Shown: piece by piece, positions 1-15,300 of the stretch
Layout: the number at the start of each line of letters is the position of its first letter
How positions within the stretch are numbered: the stretch's first letter is position 1
Assembly (NCBI GenBank): GCA_029948255.1
Contig: JALIZF010001702.1
Coordinates: forward strand, 248,001 to 312,000
Direction: 5' to 3'
DNA: 64,000 nucleotides
Source: Telmatactis stephensoni
Taxonomy: Eukaryota; Cnidaria; Anthozoa; Actiniaria; Isophelliidae
Made by a program: the position numbers and the translations under genes
Notes under the pieces: generated by a model
Databases searched by the model: none
Told to the model about the DNA's origin: nothing
Seen by the model: only the letters and a program-made list of their open reading frames with translations

Positions 1-347
1 GAGATGACATCCAGTCACCAAGTTTTAGGTAGCATCTACAACAACAATAAACAATTACGGTGATTTATAAGATCTATACAAGTAATAAGATCGATGATTA
101 GAAGCAGTAATAGTATAGTGAATAATTTAGGGACTTAAGAGCTATAGTTTCCGAGTCAATAGCGATACTGGCTCAAGGCCGGTTTTTGTCGTTTTTCTCA
201 TTTGTAATTCGTTACGCACGGTCCCACTGCGAAGTAACTTTTAATAAACCAATCTGTGTGTCTGTCCGTTCTACTGAAACCAATAAACTGATTGACAATT
301 GACAGACAGACACAGACAAACAGACAAACAGATTGACTTTGCTTTAC
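1..347. other. mTOR intron, left edge of window
   Basis: This is non-coding sequence downstream, in transcript sense, of the last visible FAT exon. Both strands were read and neither contains the expected continuation of the FAT domain. A short CAGACA-rich run lies at about 299-332. Nothing else was recognised. Confidence 0.6.
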
Positions 348-3300
348 CTTGACATGAGTTTCAGCAATTCTTCACGCTTATTATCGTCATCTGTAGGTGA
401 TAGTGACTGTAAAGCCTGCTGGTGGAGAGTTGTGTGCACAAAGCGCTGTAGATGTTGAAACGCGTCGTCCTACAAAAGAAGAAGAGCGTTTTGATAAGAA
501 GCGAGAGAGGGAATGAAAAATTGCATACATGAATGAAGGAACGAATAGAAGATAGAAGGAAGAACTAGAAGGAGGGAAGGAAAGGAAGGAAGGAAAGGAA
601 AGAAGGAAAGAAGGAAGGAAGGGACGGAGGGAGGGAGGGAGGGAGGGAGGGAGGGAGGGAGGAAGGGAGGGAGGGAGGGAGAAACAACGAAGAAACAACG
701 AAGGAACAGGAAAAAATGTCCAAGTGACAAAAACAAGCGAACAAAAAAAAACCCACTCCATTAATTCCACTACCTTTTGTCCCTCTCTCCACATGTGTTT
801 CATATAAGCAAAGGTGACTTGAGGGTAGGTAGTGGGTAGAGGTTGATCAGGGTGCTTGGATGGATCGCTACCCAATAGCATCACAAGTGTCTTATGACTG
901 AGGGCCAACCGTCCACTCTTGCGGCACAGACTGGAATATTTAAGCCACGATTGCATGTCTTCTTGTGGAGTTAGCACGAGAGAACGCACTTGGAGAATCT
1001 TCTGCCAGTCTTCTACAACACGTTGACAGCCTTGTAGTCGATTCCACCATGTACGTTTGATGGATTCACGTCTTTCAGGAATGAGTTTGTATTGGATGAT
1101 TTCTTCTAGTTCTGACAGCATCTGGACTGTCACCATAGCCTGGTCGACATCACAGAAGCAAAATAATATGTTAAAAATATTTTTATAACACATATATATC
1201 TGCACAAAATCGTCCCTTTCAAAGTCATTAAGCCTGGAAGCTGTGACCGTAATGGCTCTTGAGCCCAAAAATAATACTTGGTTTTACGTATATAAGGCAC
1301 GAACCTCTCCAAATAAACAACACTTTGTCTAGGACGCGACTTATTGGAGCCTCGTCGAGTACGGAGAAGTTCCCGCTCGTATAAATGGCCCTACTGTTAA
1401 CTTTGGTCTTAGGTTCTGCGTTATGCAAGGGACAATGTTTGTGTAAATAGCTATATTTTCCATTATCTATCCACAGATTACACTAAGTGAGAGAAAATGC
1501 TGAACTACCTGCTCCATATACGCAAAAATATATCCCACTGAACAAGAAAAACATGAAAACAGTTACTCTGCTTCTCATTGCTTGTGCAAATAGTGGGAGA
1601 TAAGTTCAAGTCACCGTCTACCCGAGATTTCATGAAAAACTTTAAGTGATCTTAGGGGTGTTTTCCATTTAGGTGAACCAACCGGTCAGAATGGCCGGAT
1701 TTCTTAGGACTGATTCCAGCCAGAGCTAGGAATTGACATGTACTAAGAACTGGCCGTTCTGGCCTGTTGGTTCCACTAAATGGAAAACACCCTAGGAAAT
1801 GGGTGCGCGCTAGTCTTACCCCATATGCTCGGTTGTAACTTTCCCCAGCTCGCGCTGTTAGTTCTGTGTCTAGGATATCACGTGCAGCATCGATACACTG
1901 TAAACAATTAGCAAAACATATTGATAAAATAGCCACGATATAATGCACACAGTAATTGGCGAGTACAGGTAGGTATATATACGAATAAACACGTGCCGTT
2001 CTCTATTTCTTCATGATGACCAGGATAAAAAGAAAGATGGTTGGAGGTAGTGATATGATGACCAGTGGGTCATGATGTTGTTGATTTCGACGATGCATAT
2101 AGTCAATAATATACATAATGACAATACTGTAGAATGATATATGATGACGATAGTTGAGGTAGAGGGTGGTGATGATGATGATGACGATGATGATGATGAT
2201 GATGATGATGGTGGTGATAATGATGATAGATAAGGAATAAATAAAAAAGTAAATAAGTAATAAGTAAATCCTTACTGCTTGTGCTTGTTGGAAGTGGTCA
2301 TGATGCAAAGCTAGCGCTGCTCTGTAGAAAGCTCCTTCTTGAGTTTCTCTGGGTATCATACACGTGTATTCCTCCATGCTGTCCCAGTTGTCTACAAGAA
2401 ATAGATAACAAACAAATTCTGGTAAAAATTCAAGATTGCTTTAGGAAACAAAACACTGCTTTGTCAGAAAGTGAAGAAATACGTTTCATCGAATGTAACG
2501 TCCGAATAGAGCTGATTCAGTTCAGCTAATCAGGAGGTTTTCAGGAAAAGAATCAGGGTAATCTGACGCGACATGCGCAATTCTACAATTTATTCATAAT
2601 GATGATTTAAAAATTTACAAATGGAACTGACATCCCAGCCAGGCTGGATGATGCAAGTTGAAGCACATGTTAACCTACCTAAACCCCAAGCCGCAGCAGC
2701 AGCCATTCTCGCCATTTTCTTTCTTGTCTCATCGCTGACGTTTGGCCATTTCTCACACGCAACACGATGAAGTTCTCCCCTGGAAAACGAGTAACAATAT
2801 TTCAATAAAAAAGCCACTATTTATCGAAGAGAGAATCATTAACTAAGACATACCATTCTCCCAATGCTTCCATACACCTCATTTTGCCGAGACTCAGGTC
2901 CATATCATCTGGGTCTTGGTCTAGTTTCTTCTTATAAGCAGCCAAGGCGTTCTCCCAATCGTGGAGTTTCTCGTACCATCGTTCTCTGATTTCCTAAACA
3001 AAAACACAAACACATAAAAGATTACTTATTTAAGGCTTATGGTTTATTGACATGGATAATTTAAAACGACTGCCTCAACTGGGGCTCTTCAATCTTCAAA
3101 GAGCCTTGAAGATTGCCAGAGTCAAAGAAGAGTGGGCCCCGCCACAACAGATCAGGAGGAAGAGAGGGAGGGAGAGAGGGAGGGAGAGAGGGAGGGAGAG
3201 AGGGAGGGAGAGAGGGAGGGAGGGAGAGAGGGAGGGAGAGAGGGAGGGAGGGAGGGAGGGAGGGAGAGAGGGAGGGAGAGAGGGAGGGAGAGAGGGAGGG

Positions 3301-6300
3301 AGAGAGGGAGGAGAGAGAGGGAGGGAGAGAGGAGGGAGAGGGAGGAGAGAGGAGGGAGGGAGAGAGGGAGGGAGGGAGAGAGGGAGGGAGAGAGGGAGGG
3401 AGAGAGGGAGGGAGGGAGAGAGGGAGGGAGAGAGGGAGGGAGAGAGGGAGGGAGAGAGGGAGGGAGAGAGGGAGGGAGAGAGGGAGGGAGAGAGGGAGGG
3501 AGAGAGGGAGGGAGAGAGGGAGGGAGAGAGGGAGGGAGAGAGGGAGGGGGAGGGAGGGAGAAAGAGAGTGAGGGAGGGGGAAGGAGGGAGAGTGGTGTCC
3601 ACGGTAATGTGCACTAAAGCAGATTTCGTATGACTGTGAAAACGTAAGTGCAAGGTCACAGCACAGCAAAGTTACCACAAGATTTTGAACGTTATTTATA
3701 GACACCATGGCAGCATGGCGCGGTCTGTTTCACACTCATACCAAATCTGCTTTATCAAAGCTTCCACTGACTTGCATTTTATAATATTGCAGAATATAGA
3801 GTAATGTTGCCAACAATAGTCGAATAGATGATAATCTTCATCCACGATAGCTGACACGATGCCAGTTGCAACCCAGCACTATGTTTAGTTTTCTATTTTG
3901 TCCAAACTCCACTTACCACATCAGTTCCATGTTTGTGTGTTGCATACACCAGAACACCATGAGCTGCTTCAGGTTGCTGGAGTTTGTTGTTGATACTAGA
4001 AAAGTAACAGTGGAAGAAGAAGTGTAAGAGGATCCAAAACAAATGAATGGAAAGAAAACACCGTCCTAAATTTGAGGTGGTCGGTTTTAAGAGATAAGAG
4101 AGCTACAAAGAAAACAGTTGCAAAAGAATCTTCATTCCCTCTAATTGAAGGTTGGTAGACACTGAAGATTGATTTTCCTCTAGAAATCTGTCGTAATACG
4201 ACAGGGTACAAATCTTTTGGATGGTGATGTTCTTCTTGGGGTGCGGTCACTCAATATTGCAGTCAAACGTATAGCGACTTTTAACGTGTTCACTCGTGAT
4301 GAACGAACAAAGAACCAAACTGTTGACAAGGTTATTTAAAACCACTAGACTTTCCCTACCTGATAAGTGCTTCAAGAGTTTCTGCTGTTGGAATACGATG
4401 AAATTCTTCCTCTTTGTAATGCAAGGCCTTGGCATATGCACGACACTTAGATGCCTGTTCACCAAGTAGATCACTGCTGAGTGGCAGAGCTCCCTGTTAA
4501 GATAGACAGGAAACTTACTAGGGACACAGAAAACAACTCAAAAAAAGTTTTCATGGAACCTTTTCTGTGAAATTGTGCGCAACACAGAATTGCACTAAGT
4601 GTCCACCCTTGCAACAGTTGCAGGTTTAGGATCGATTTCTACTTCTGTAACATTTTCTGCAAGTTTGCCGGCGCAAAACATTGCAGGGTGGATACATGCT
4701 ACAACTGTGTTGCACGCAACATTGCAAAAAAGTTGCAAGTGCTTGGCCAAGACGAGTATTCAGTTCTATGCAATATAATACCTTATCTGTATGTTCCAGG
4801 AATTCAGCCAGATTAAGTAGCGTCTGGGTGATCTCAGGGATTTGACTCTTTAATGCTAACTCAAGGTTTCGAACCAGTTCATTCTGTAAAGAAAAGATTC
4901 ATCATATCCACAGTCTCCTGGATGCAAAGTTATCTATTTTATCAACATTTATATCATGATGGTTTTTAGCAAATATACTGTGAGAAAATTGTAAATCCAG
5001 CCCGAAACTCGTGCATCAACATCATTCGCAACATAACGATACTGTTATCATCATCATTCATTGCATGCTTGAATGATGTGATCGTACTCCTATTCACCAT
5101 GGAACCAACCAAAAAGAAAGTGAAAACTTAAAATCATCAATTCAATTATTATTTTCATCAACATAACCAATAAAAATGATCACCAGGACTTTCATCATTT
5201 ATTATCACATAAATACCTGTAGTTCTTCATGAAGTTCTGACCAACAGGAAACAAAAGCTGCATTGAAGAGGTCTCTGACAAAAAAGAAACAACCACAAAA
5301 CAAAATGAACAAATTATACAAAAAATATTAATTTGCTATCGCCTAAGAGATACCCTGGGTTCCAGGAATTTATCGTCTCGTTCCAACATTTGTTTGTTAA
5401 AAAACCCTGGCGCCCAGGGTACCCAAGAGAGGAAGGAGTGTGTTAATCATAGTAACACATACAAACCTTGCTAGGGGAGGGTAAGTTTGTGCTGTTGCCC
5501 AACAAGATCTCAAGGCAGGTGAAGGTGATTCTTTGAGTAGTTCAACACTCAGTCTACGTAACCATTCCATCCAGTCATCCTTGGACACACAGCGAACAGC
5601 ATCCCAGGCCTGCAAAAACAGAGTCATTAAAAGCTTATAACAAATGAATTTGGTCAGGAGAGGATGACCAGGAGACTGTGATATGAGTGTCACATAATGT
5701 GACATGTTGCCCTGCAATTGGTGTATTTTTAGACCACAATCCATTTGTACACACTGGTGATGCCCGGTACGTTTGTATCACATACTGTGATATATGCTTG
5801 CATTACATATTAATTATTTTGTACCTTTGATAAGCTGTCTGGTTTAAAAGCTAGTTTCTTGATGCTTGCAGCTTCAATTGCAGCAGTTGTAGCAGAATCA
5901 TCTGCAAAGTTCCCTTTTCCAGATTTCTGTCTTCGTAACAGTGGGTCATTGTCCCAGTCTAACACGAATGAACTCTACAAATAACACAGTGAAAACATTT
6001 ATTCATAATGCGCAAAGGTTTTTACAGCAGAAAAACTGCACAACTGCTGTTTTTACAGTTGTTTCATTAACTGTCATGATACATTAGAAAATCTAAGCAC
6101 TTCATTTGTGCCACTATTGCGGCACTGGTCAATAAAACTTCTTTGTTATGAAAACAACAGAGTTTTACTTCTGATCAAAATTCTATTCGTCCCAAAGTAC
6201 AGGCATTATATCTCTAAGATGCGTTCATCAAGTTTTGATGGCATATGATATTTTGTTCTTTAACCCTCAATGGGCTTGTATCTGAAATACAATGTGCATT

Positions 6301-9300
6301 GCATAATGGCGTATTTTGCGCATTGTGATTGGAGCTGTATGTGATTGATGATGAGAATGATGAGGATGAGAATGAGACTAAAATGTTGACAAAATCATAG
6401 TATTGATCGCATGAGGCACAGCTCAGCAGAGCAGTCATGCACATATTACTCTAATGATCACACAGTTTACCTTGACAATCTTGCATATAAGCACATCATA
6501 ACGTTGATGTTGTATTCTGTGTTTTACTAAAACCTGAAATTAAAACCTGAAATTACTAAAACCTGAAATTAATTGTGTAAGGTAATACATCTAAGAGGTC
6601 TCAAGTCTTGAGTCCACACATTGATGGGAACGATCCCAACTAGGTTGCAGAGGAAAGTAGTGACCAGGAGTGCTATAAACTTCAATCATCTTTACAGCTG
6701 CTTTGTTTCTTCCAGGTTACCTTATTCTCACTTAATTTCGCGAGTACTAAATTTCGCGTTTTTCGCGATTGTGAAAAAATCGCGAAATTTAATACTCGCG
6801 AAATATGGTACGCCCTAAATTTAATATCGCAAAATTTAATACAATAAAAGACTCTTTGTTTTAACGAGGATATAACAGGTAAAGCAAGGCTTTTTTCCAA
6901 CCTGGTCCTCAAATCCTGAAATAAATACACACTGATAATCGGTAAACATAAAGTGTTTTAAGAATCCCAACTGGCAAGGAGGCGAACCAGTTGGCTATAT
7001 TACAAGCATGGCCGAGAAACTGAATTTGAACTAATCGAAATCGGAACAAATTCAGTCTCAGCTAGTGGCCAGAGCGGGTATCGAACCTGGGACCGCCAGA
7101 TTACGAGACCAACGCTCTGACCACTCGGCCATGCTGCCTCCTATAAAATAATACGAAAATAATTACAATACTGAAATATATTCGACTGTGGAATACTTTG
7201 TTATATAAGTGGAATGCTTTCTTGTAATTGTTTGCCATGATGGCGATCCTATTCAACATATGTTTACAGTTATACGGTCAAATTTATATTGAAGAACACT
7301 AAATTCGCGAAATTTAATACACTCTGATTCCAATTTGCTCTCAAAATCACGAAATTAAATACTCGCGAAATATAGCTCTGGGAAAATCGCGAAATTAAAT
7401 ACTCGCGAAATATAGCTCTGGGAAAATCGCGAAATTAAGTACTCGCGCAATCAAGTGAGAATAAGGTAATAACCCTGTTGCCTTTTACGATCAATAGACT
7501 GCTAAGCTGGGTTTGGCAAACAGATTGCCAGCAACAGCTAGATTGCCTGCTCATCTTCATCTCTTATGATAATGCATACCTTATTAACAGTAGGAATAAA
7601 TGTTGAATATCGTTTGCCCAGCTGATAAACCAAGGATGACAAGGTGTCCATGGCAGTACTTCGTAGATCAGGACACTTATCCAGTGTTCTTACTATTGGA
7701 TGGATTATTCTTGATGCAAAGTCTGTCAGGTCCAGCGATTCACTAAGCCTGTCTAGGGTCTCAAGGGCACATCTAAAAAGACACAGCTTCTTGTAAGAAC
7801 TTATCACTAAAATTATGATGACTGATTAATGAGGAATGGAAAATTGGCGTGCTCTTGTGTTGCCCCACTTTTGTGCTGTGCTTAGAACTACTTGGTGACC
7901 ACACTCCACTGATAGGGTTTGAATATTTACCATGCATTGTCTTCAGCAGAAGATGATTATGAAATCATTGGAAATAACTAATTGAGACTAAAAAAAGGAG
8001 TTCTAAAAAAAGCCCAAATGAAGGGGAACAAGTTGGCTGCAAAAGGTTTTTGTAAGGGGTGCACACAGAGTCTAAGTCCAAAATACAGGACAAACTTTGT
8101 ATGGTACAACACCCTTAAGCTTGTATATGTGGGCCCATTATTTTTGGCATGGCACCCAGGAGGTTACAACACCCATAATTATCAGTATGCAAACATTAAA
8201 ATTGTTGGTACCATAGGGGTGCCACACCCAAAATAATTGGTCTGCGTGCCAAGATTTAGGGATAAAGTGCCATAATAAGATGATCATGTCAATTGGGCTT
8301 TAGTCTTCTGGTTATGTTCTCCCACCAGTACCTCTACACTATTACTGACTTACTTTCTCACTGGCATTGGTATGTCATCAGAATCAAATAGTCTAACAAC
8401 AGGAGGAACAAGAAGATGGAGGTAATCATCTAGACTTGAACCAAACATCTGAAGTGCATTCAACAGCTGAAAGAAGATTAATGTGAAATGATGGATGTAA
8501 AATATACTGCAACTTTTGCCACTGTTGTATTACTAACCAAACATCAAATCCAGGGATTATCTTTCAGCAGGGAGTATGGTGGAGCATCACAGAAATCATC
8601 CAGTAAAGCATAAGGACATTTAGCAAAACTATTGAGAAGAGAAGGGCCCAAAGGAGGGGTGTGTACACCCCCTGCACCCTCCCCCATAATATACCCCTGC
8701 TCAAATCTGTAGTTAGGTGAACGTGCTTGACCAAACTTTCCATCAGTAAAACAGCTGATAAAACAGGATGAATGCATTGTAACTGATGTTCAGTTTGACA
8801 AATGCAAGGAAAATAGATCTTTTGGGCTGATGGTAATAGATAAAACAACCCTCCATAATTAAATACTATATAAAATATGTACTTAAATAAAATTTATTTA
8901 TTTACCTTAGTCGTAACACTTCTTTGTACGCTGTTATCATGCATGAATACTTTGAGTATCTGTGGGATAATCTGTGGCAAGTAATTCTTAAATTCACCAC
9001 CAAGGGCCACAGCTATTTGTTCTACTAGAAGGACAATGGTTGACTGCATTTGACTGTTTATTGTCCAATATTCCTAATACAAAACAAAATATTAAATAGA
9101 TTTATGGGATCAATTATAAAATATTGGAGATATAATGCACAATATAAATACCTTTATAAGAGTGAAGATATCATCCAAATAGTTGCGAATGTGTTGTTTG
9201 ACAATGGAGATGAGGTTACCCAGTTGTTGGAAAACAAACTGAAAGCAATAGAATGTCATTCAGTGTAGAGAAAATTAATAAAACATACAAGAAAATTGAA

Positions 9301-12300
9301 AGAAAGGGGTCGGAAAGGGTATGAATTGTGAAGAATTCAATTGGCCAAAAAATGACATGTTTGAAAGAAACAGAGACAAAAGTGGAATTAAAAAAAAAGA
9401 AATATACCAATAAAGACAAGAAAAAAGTGGAAACACAAATAAACAAAACAAAAAACAAACAAGGATAGAAAAAACATGAACAACAAAATGTTTCACCATT
9501 TATCTACTAACCTCTCTGAAGCCAAAGTCACAAGTCCTTATGACATTCAAATATGATGGCATGATCTGGAAAATAAACATGTCAATTGGTAATTAGCACT
9601 CCTAGCTATTAAGAGCACCATATATATATGCAAACCAAGATGTCCACAGTTTAATCCTCAGTGACCTAATGGCCGACACTTGATGCAACTTTTTCACAAC
9701 ACAGTTACACCATGTGTCTGCACATGCAATGTGTGCAATGTTTCATGTACAGTTGAGGAAGTAGAGATTGCAGGCAACTGCACAAATGTATCAAGCTGCA
9801 GACTTGTTTGAATATCTCTGCAATTAACATAGTCTGAACTTAGAATTGGTAGAGAGGGTGGGGTTTGGAATGGATGGCTACCCATTGATATATGTTGAAG
9901 AGGAGAGTTACATTATGTCCAATGAAGTTACCAAATTATTCTGTACCTGAGATAGATATGAAACACATTTCATACCAAGACTCTTGAAGATAAAGGTAAC
10001 AGCCTAAAGGTGAAAAGAAAATATCCAAGTATGAACACAGTAAACGTTTTACTCAAGTAACTACTCAATAATTCATGTACTGCAGCACAGAAAAAAAAAA
10101 CATTTATAGTACAGATGATATCCTCATAACCAAGTCAGGACTAGGTTGAAAACAGTAAAGAAGTGCACCCCAAATGATAGTGTTGATGGAAGTCTGCTGT
10201 TACACTACAGTTTGTCAGTGACTCATGATCTGTCATATGGTTGGTTGAATAGATGTCAAAGTATGCTATATATTTGCTGTAATATGCTTTTGACTTTATG
10301 AATACCTGAATGACCATGGTGTGATGGCCTGATAAAGAAGGGTCACGTACAATCCTCATTAATGCAGCAATGACAACGGCAGGGTAGAATTCATCTAACT
10401 GTACACTACCCATGGTGACTAGCATTTCACTTGTACTGGTATCTATTAATCAACAGACAAACATCATCATCATTATCATCATCACCATGACAACACGCTG
10501 GATCTACAGTGTAATTTATTGTACACTGAACATAATGTAATGAGTATTATTATCATTAGTTTCAATTTAATTGCCACATAACAGAATAAACTATCTTAAT
10601 ACAACAATATAAACAATACAAAGAGAAAATATCATTAGTATGGCAAGTAGTCCCCAAAACCACAAGGCTTATAATAATCATCAACATTATCATTTCAATA
10701 TCTCAAGCCAAAGGTGAAACAAAGTCAAAACTTGATATAATATATGGAGATATTAAAGCAGCATTGAATTAGAAGGACAAGCACAGGGTTTATATCTGTT
10801 CTTGACTAGCTGTTCTAGAAGAATGATATTGGTCAAGTTTGATTAGAGAAGTTTTTGTTGTACTGTGAACAGGCTTGCACTGTGTCATGTAGCGTCCTCC
10901 ATGCCTGACGTAGTAGTAGTAATAGATTGGTCAATGTTATCCCATCTCTTACATGCAATCAAAGCATCAAGATACTTTACAGCAGGCTGACAGTCAACGG
11001 AAACAACATCCTATCATAGTCTTACCCATTTCACTATCTTTGCTTCCAGCCATGTTACTACCATCTTCTTTATTCTCAAGACTCTGATTTAGTTTGTGTT
11101 TGTAAGGATCTAGAGCACCAAGAAGACCTAGCACTCTTATGGCCTAGATATTAGAGATTGTCAATAATAATTGATCAGTAATATAAAAATTAGGTACTAC
11201 CTAATAGCGGAGCTCCCATTTAAATATAATAATAATTTTAAATACTTTGTTTTATTTTGACGTTTTTGATTCAAATGAATTGGGCTTGCTGTGGTAATAG
11301 GCAAACAAATATTGCATTTTGTTGTAAAAGTTGAAATAAAGACTATAGATCAAGCTTTATTTCTTGCCCTTCAGTCTCCTGAGAATTATATTAAGGCTTT
11401 CAACTCAGTGACCATAGTGATATTTATTCAGATATTTGTGTCAGATTTTATAATTGACTTAGTAGTAGTGCTTCATAATTCTCAGAAATAGGATGCAAAA
11501 ATCCCTCAAACTGATTTCATTCACATAAATACTGAACCTAATTCAACATCCTTCAATTAAACAATTAGACATTGCAGAAAATTATATTTAGATTTTTCTG
11601 TCTTGACAGTATTGTGGCATCTTGGTTTTTTTTTTTTATTATGTAGAGTAGAATGACACTGATAAATAGTTGTCTTTACACGAAACAAGACTTCCCTCTT
11701 CCAGGTTACACTAATCATGACTTTAGATGAAATTGTAAAACAACTCAAAACAACTACTACCTAAAAGCAAAGCTCCAATTTCAATTTTAATTTTTTTATG
11801 TTCTTGATTCAAATGAATTGGGCTTCCTGTGGTAATTGAAAAAGTTGAAATGAAGATTATTTAAAAAGCATTTTTAAAATAAGTTTTGGTTTTGGTTTGT
11901 ATATTGTATGGGCTTGTATGCTCAGTGACCTTTGTTACAGTAAATTTTAATATTCAGATTCACTGTCAGATTTCATAACTGACTTTGTAAGGGTTCATAA
12001 TTTTCAGAAATAGAAAGCAAAATCTCCAAAACATTTTTTTAAATTGATACAAGTAATTAAACCTTTTCGACATCCTGAATATTACAGAACAACATATATT
12101 GATTTGTCTGTCTTCACTATATTTGTGACATCTTGTTTTTTGTGGTTGTTGTTGTTATTTTGTTTTGTTATTTAATGTAGAAAAGAATGACACACTAGCT
12201 AGGCGAATACTTGTCTCCCACTTTTCTCTTCCAGATTACACTGATAATACAATTTAAAGTGATTATAAAAACAGCTAATTGAAATAACAAGAAAACAAGG

Positions 12301-15300
12301 AATTAAGCATTTTCAGTCTGTATTTAAGGCTTCACAGGGCTCACTGAGCAACTTCATCCAGATGAATAAAGTATAAAAACAATTCTAGTTTGCATGGCAA
12401 AATTCCTTCTTTTTTTCCTGTCAATTGTTTCATTAAATTCCAGACCAAAACTTGAGCTGTATTTACACATTAGTGGGGTTGAAATAAGTTCAAAATCATT
12501 TTTTTTCACTAATTTTATTATTATTAGAACTAGTGCAAAAAGTTCACCGTAAAACAAAATGTCGTTGTACATTTCATGTAAGGCTTGATCGAGTGTTTCT
12601 TTAAACTTGGCCACAGTTCAACGTGCATAAAAGGTTTTTTTTTAAGTCATCAATCCCAAATCAAAGATAAAAGATCAAATATAGGTACAAGAGACTTTTT
12701 GATATCATTTTCTGGCCAGGGTCTTTACCTTGAAGTACTTTCCTTGTTGTCTTTTCGAAGCATAACTTACTGTTCCTTGTTTCACGCTCAATGCAGACGA
12801 TTCTTGATTTATTTCCAACTTTGGCTAGATTTTTAAGCAGCTTTACTGAAGGCATCTTCACGAAACGAAGAATACACGATCCTCAATGACTTATTCATTA
12901 TGAGGAATTTTTTTAAACTACGAATCCAACTAAAAAGTCGTCCAACTTTGAAAATATCCTCTGTGTCTTTCGTCTTTCGAGCAGTTTTTGAAACGACACC
13001 AGGCCCGAAAAAAATTCAAACGTACGGTTTTTTTCGCTTTAACCTGTCAAGATTGGCACAGATTAATGTTCATCAAAATCGCTAAATTTTTACGAGGTTT
13101 CGAGAATACTATTTTTAAGCTTTGCAAGTTAAAACTGCAAGGAAACTTGTAAATTTTCAGTTTTCAAAGTGTCAGCGCGCGTCAAGTTGGCGCCAAAAAG
13201 CAATCAGCCAATCAGCATCGCGATGTACACGGACGTATGTACGTATGTACGGACGTATGTATGTATGTATGTACGGACGGACGTACAGCCGTTGGGCTCC
13301 CTGTGTGTCCATGAAAAATCAACTCGATGGGTTACCATTTTTTCTTAGGTATGGTGCTCCGCTCGCGCGGGCCTTCGGCCCGCGCGGGAGCTCCGCTATT
13401 ATCACTAATAATTAGCATTACCAACACCACAATATTTTCTCAACTCTTCTATGATAATAACATGATCATTATTTATTGTCATTTGCAATCATCGAATCAT
13501 TATCAATGATCAATGTTTATTTAATTATCCCTAAGAACTATGTATTTTTCTTGTACAAGAGGCACGGGGCTGAAGTCTTTGATGAATCAAGCAAAGTACA
13601 GCACGAAAACCTCTTCATTTCTCTTCCTGTAGTTTTCAACAGAGAAGCCACATCAGGACAAGACAACTCTGCCAAATTTTACAGGATTGCAGTGTTATTA
13701 ATTGATCATTCTATCCCATCCAATTTCATCCTTCCATTCCACTACATTCACATTAAACCAATCATTTATTATTAATCAATGCATTCATTCACATCCTTTT
13801 TACCTCTCTCCTGATCCTGGGAGCTTGCTCAGTTTTAAGAAAGTTCAATAGCACTTCAAGTAAATTGGGATATTTTCTGTATGGTTCAACAACATAACTG
13901 AAAAACACAAATCACAATTAGTTTTAAAAGGTATTCTAATATATCACAACATGTTTTGTGAGAAAATTTGGCATTGCAACCTATATGTATGTTACAAACA
14001 ATATTACATGTATATTGTCATTGATTCCATTCCCTGGTATTCTTAAAACCATTCCAGCAAGTTCAACCATAAGTATGTTAATTCGGAATCCCATATGGCC
14101 ACCAAAGGATGCGGACAAATTATTGAATGAATGAATGAATGAATGAATGATTAAATAAATGAATGAATGGATGAATGAATGAATGAATGACCAAATGAAT
14201 GAGTGAATGAATGAATGATTCAATAAATAAATACATGAACGACCAAATGAATGAATGAACGAATGAACGAACAAACGAATGACCAAATAAATGCATGAAT
14301 GAATGGATGGATGAATGAATGAATGAACAAACCACCAAACCAAGCTATTAATTTTTACCCTGTACTTCCAATAAGCTGACCAAGTGTCCACAGTGCAATC
14401 TAAACATCAAAATATTTAAATATTATTTATTTAGTAATTTTCAACTAATAATTATCCATTATTCTTATACATACATGTTATAATGAAATTCCTACCCTGA
14501 GTAACAGAGACTTTTATGACAAGTGCCTTCAGCAGGAGAAAGATAACAAAATATATAACCTCTGAACCACTTTTATTAGTATAACCCTTGCTTTTTCTCA
14601 TGATCAAGTGATTGACATCGAAGATACTGTGCTGACGTCTTTATAAGCCAATCAAATCAATCTAACTATAAAGGGGGTTCACAGGAAACCAGGGAATCCC
14701 TGGGAATCTGTTCTATTTTTACAAGTTTGAGTATTACAGATTTCCCAAGTAAAATAGAACAGACTTCCAGGTTAGACCCAGGGAAACCCCAAGTTCTTAA
14801 TTCCTGTGGTGATGTCTTATCTACCCCATACACTAAGCCAATTAGTAGAAATAAAAGAAATATACACAAACATAGGTTACAGAGTCAGCTATTTGAATCT
14901 CAAGACATCCAGCTTGTTCACAAAATTGTAGAATATAGAATTCATGATCATTATGGAGGAAGAGACTCAATTTATGGATTTAGGTTTAATCTAGAATCAT
15001 CCACTCTTGTTGTGACATGGTGTTTTTATTACCCTTTTGAAACTTTTGTCTGCAAGTGACTGTCTGAATGTTTTTAGCCAATCATATGTTTGTTATTCTG
15101 AATATCCAATGAGATTCTTGCACCAGAGTTTGGACAAATAATTTATATTAAACCCTGCATGCCGATTTGCATATTACCTGTACAATCAAACAAGTACCAA
15201 AGTGATTCAAAAGTTTTTCTCTCTGATGCCAAAGGTTCTCGTCATGTAATAGAGACACAATTGATAATAACCTCTGATAATCAGAGTATGGGCTTAAATA

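Larger units (their letters stand above)
348..4883 (-). other. MTOR: mTOR exons 35-43: FAT domain, incomplete
   Basis: Exons in transcript order: 4782-4883, 4360-4493, 3917-3995, 2854-2993, 2679-2779, 2276-2391, 1820-1897, 774-1139, 348-469. They encode about residues 1303-1714, the TPR-like helical FAT domain that clamps the kinase. Landmarks are [59 protein letters not shown] and [17 protein letters not shown]. The long 366-nt exon at 774-1139 is the best conserved. The last exon reads [14 protein letters not shown] to LLKLMSR and stops at a good donor at 346-347. Positions 1-347 are therefore intron and I see no further exon there. Confidence 0.9.

Noticed and set aside
387..773. Extension of the mTOR exon 774-1139 through a Pro/Ser-rich segment
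   Set aside because: A good GT donor ends the exon at 774, and the next homologous segment resumes at 469; the between-sequence is a GGGA repeat.
3052..3708. Long Glu/Gly/Arg- and Pro/Ser/Leu-rich open frames on both strands
   Set aside because: They are produced by a GGGA/GAGA simple repeat inside an mTOR intron and lack any non-repetitive coding context.
7049..7142. Possible functional tRNA gene
   Set aside because: A and B boxes are present, but the cloverleaf stems do not close and extra 3' sequence follows, as in SINEs. The same applies to 16211, 20343, 30645, 34511 and 27872.
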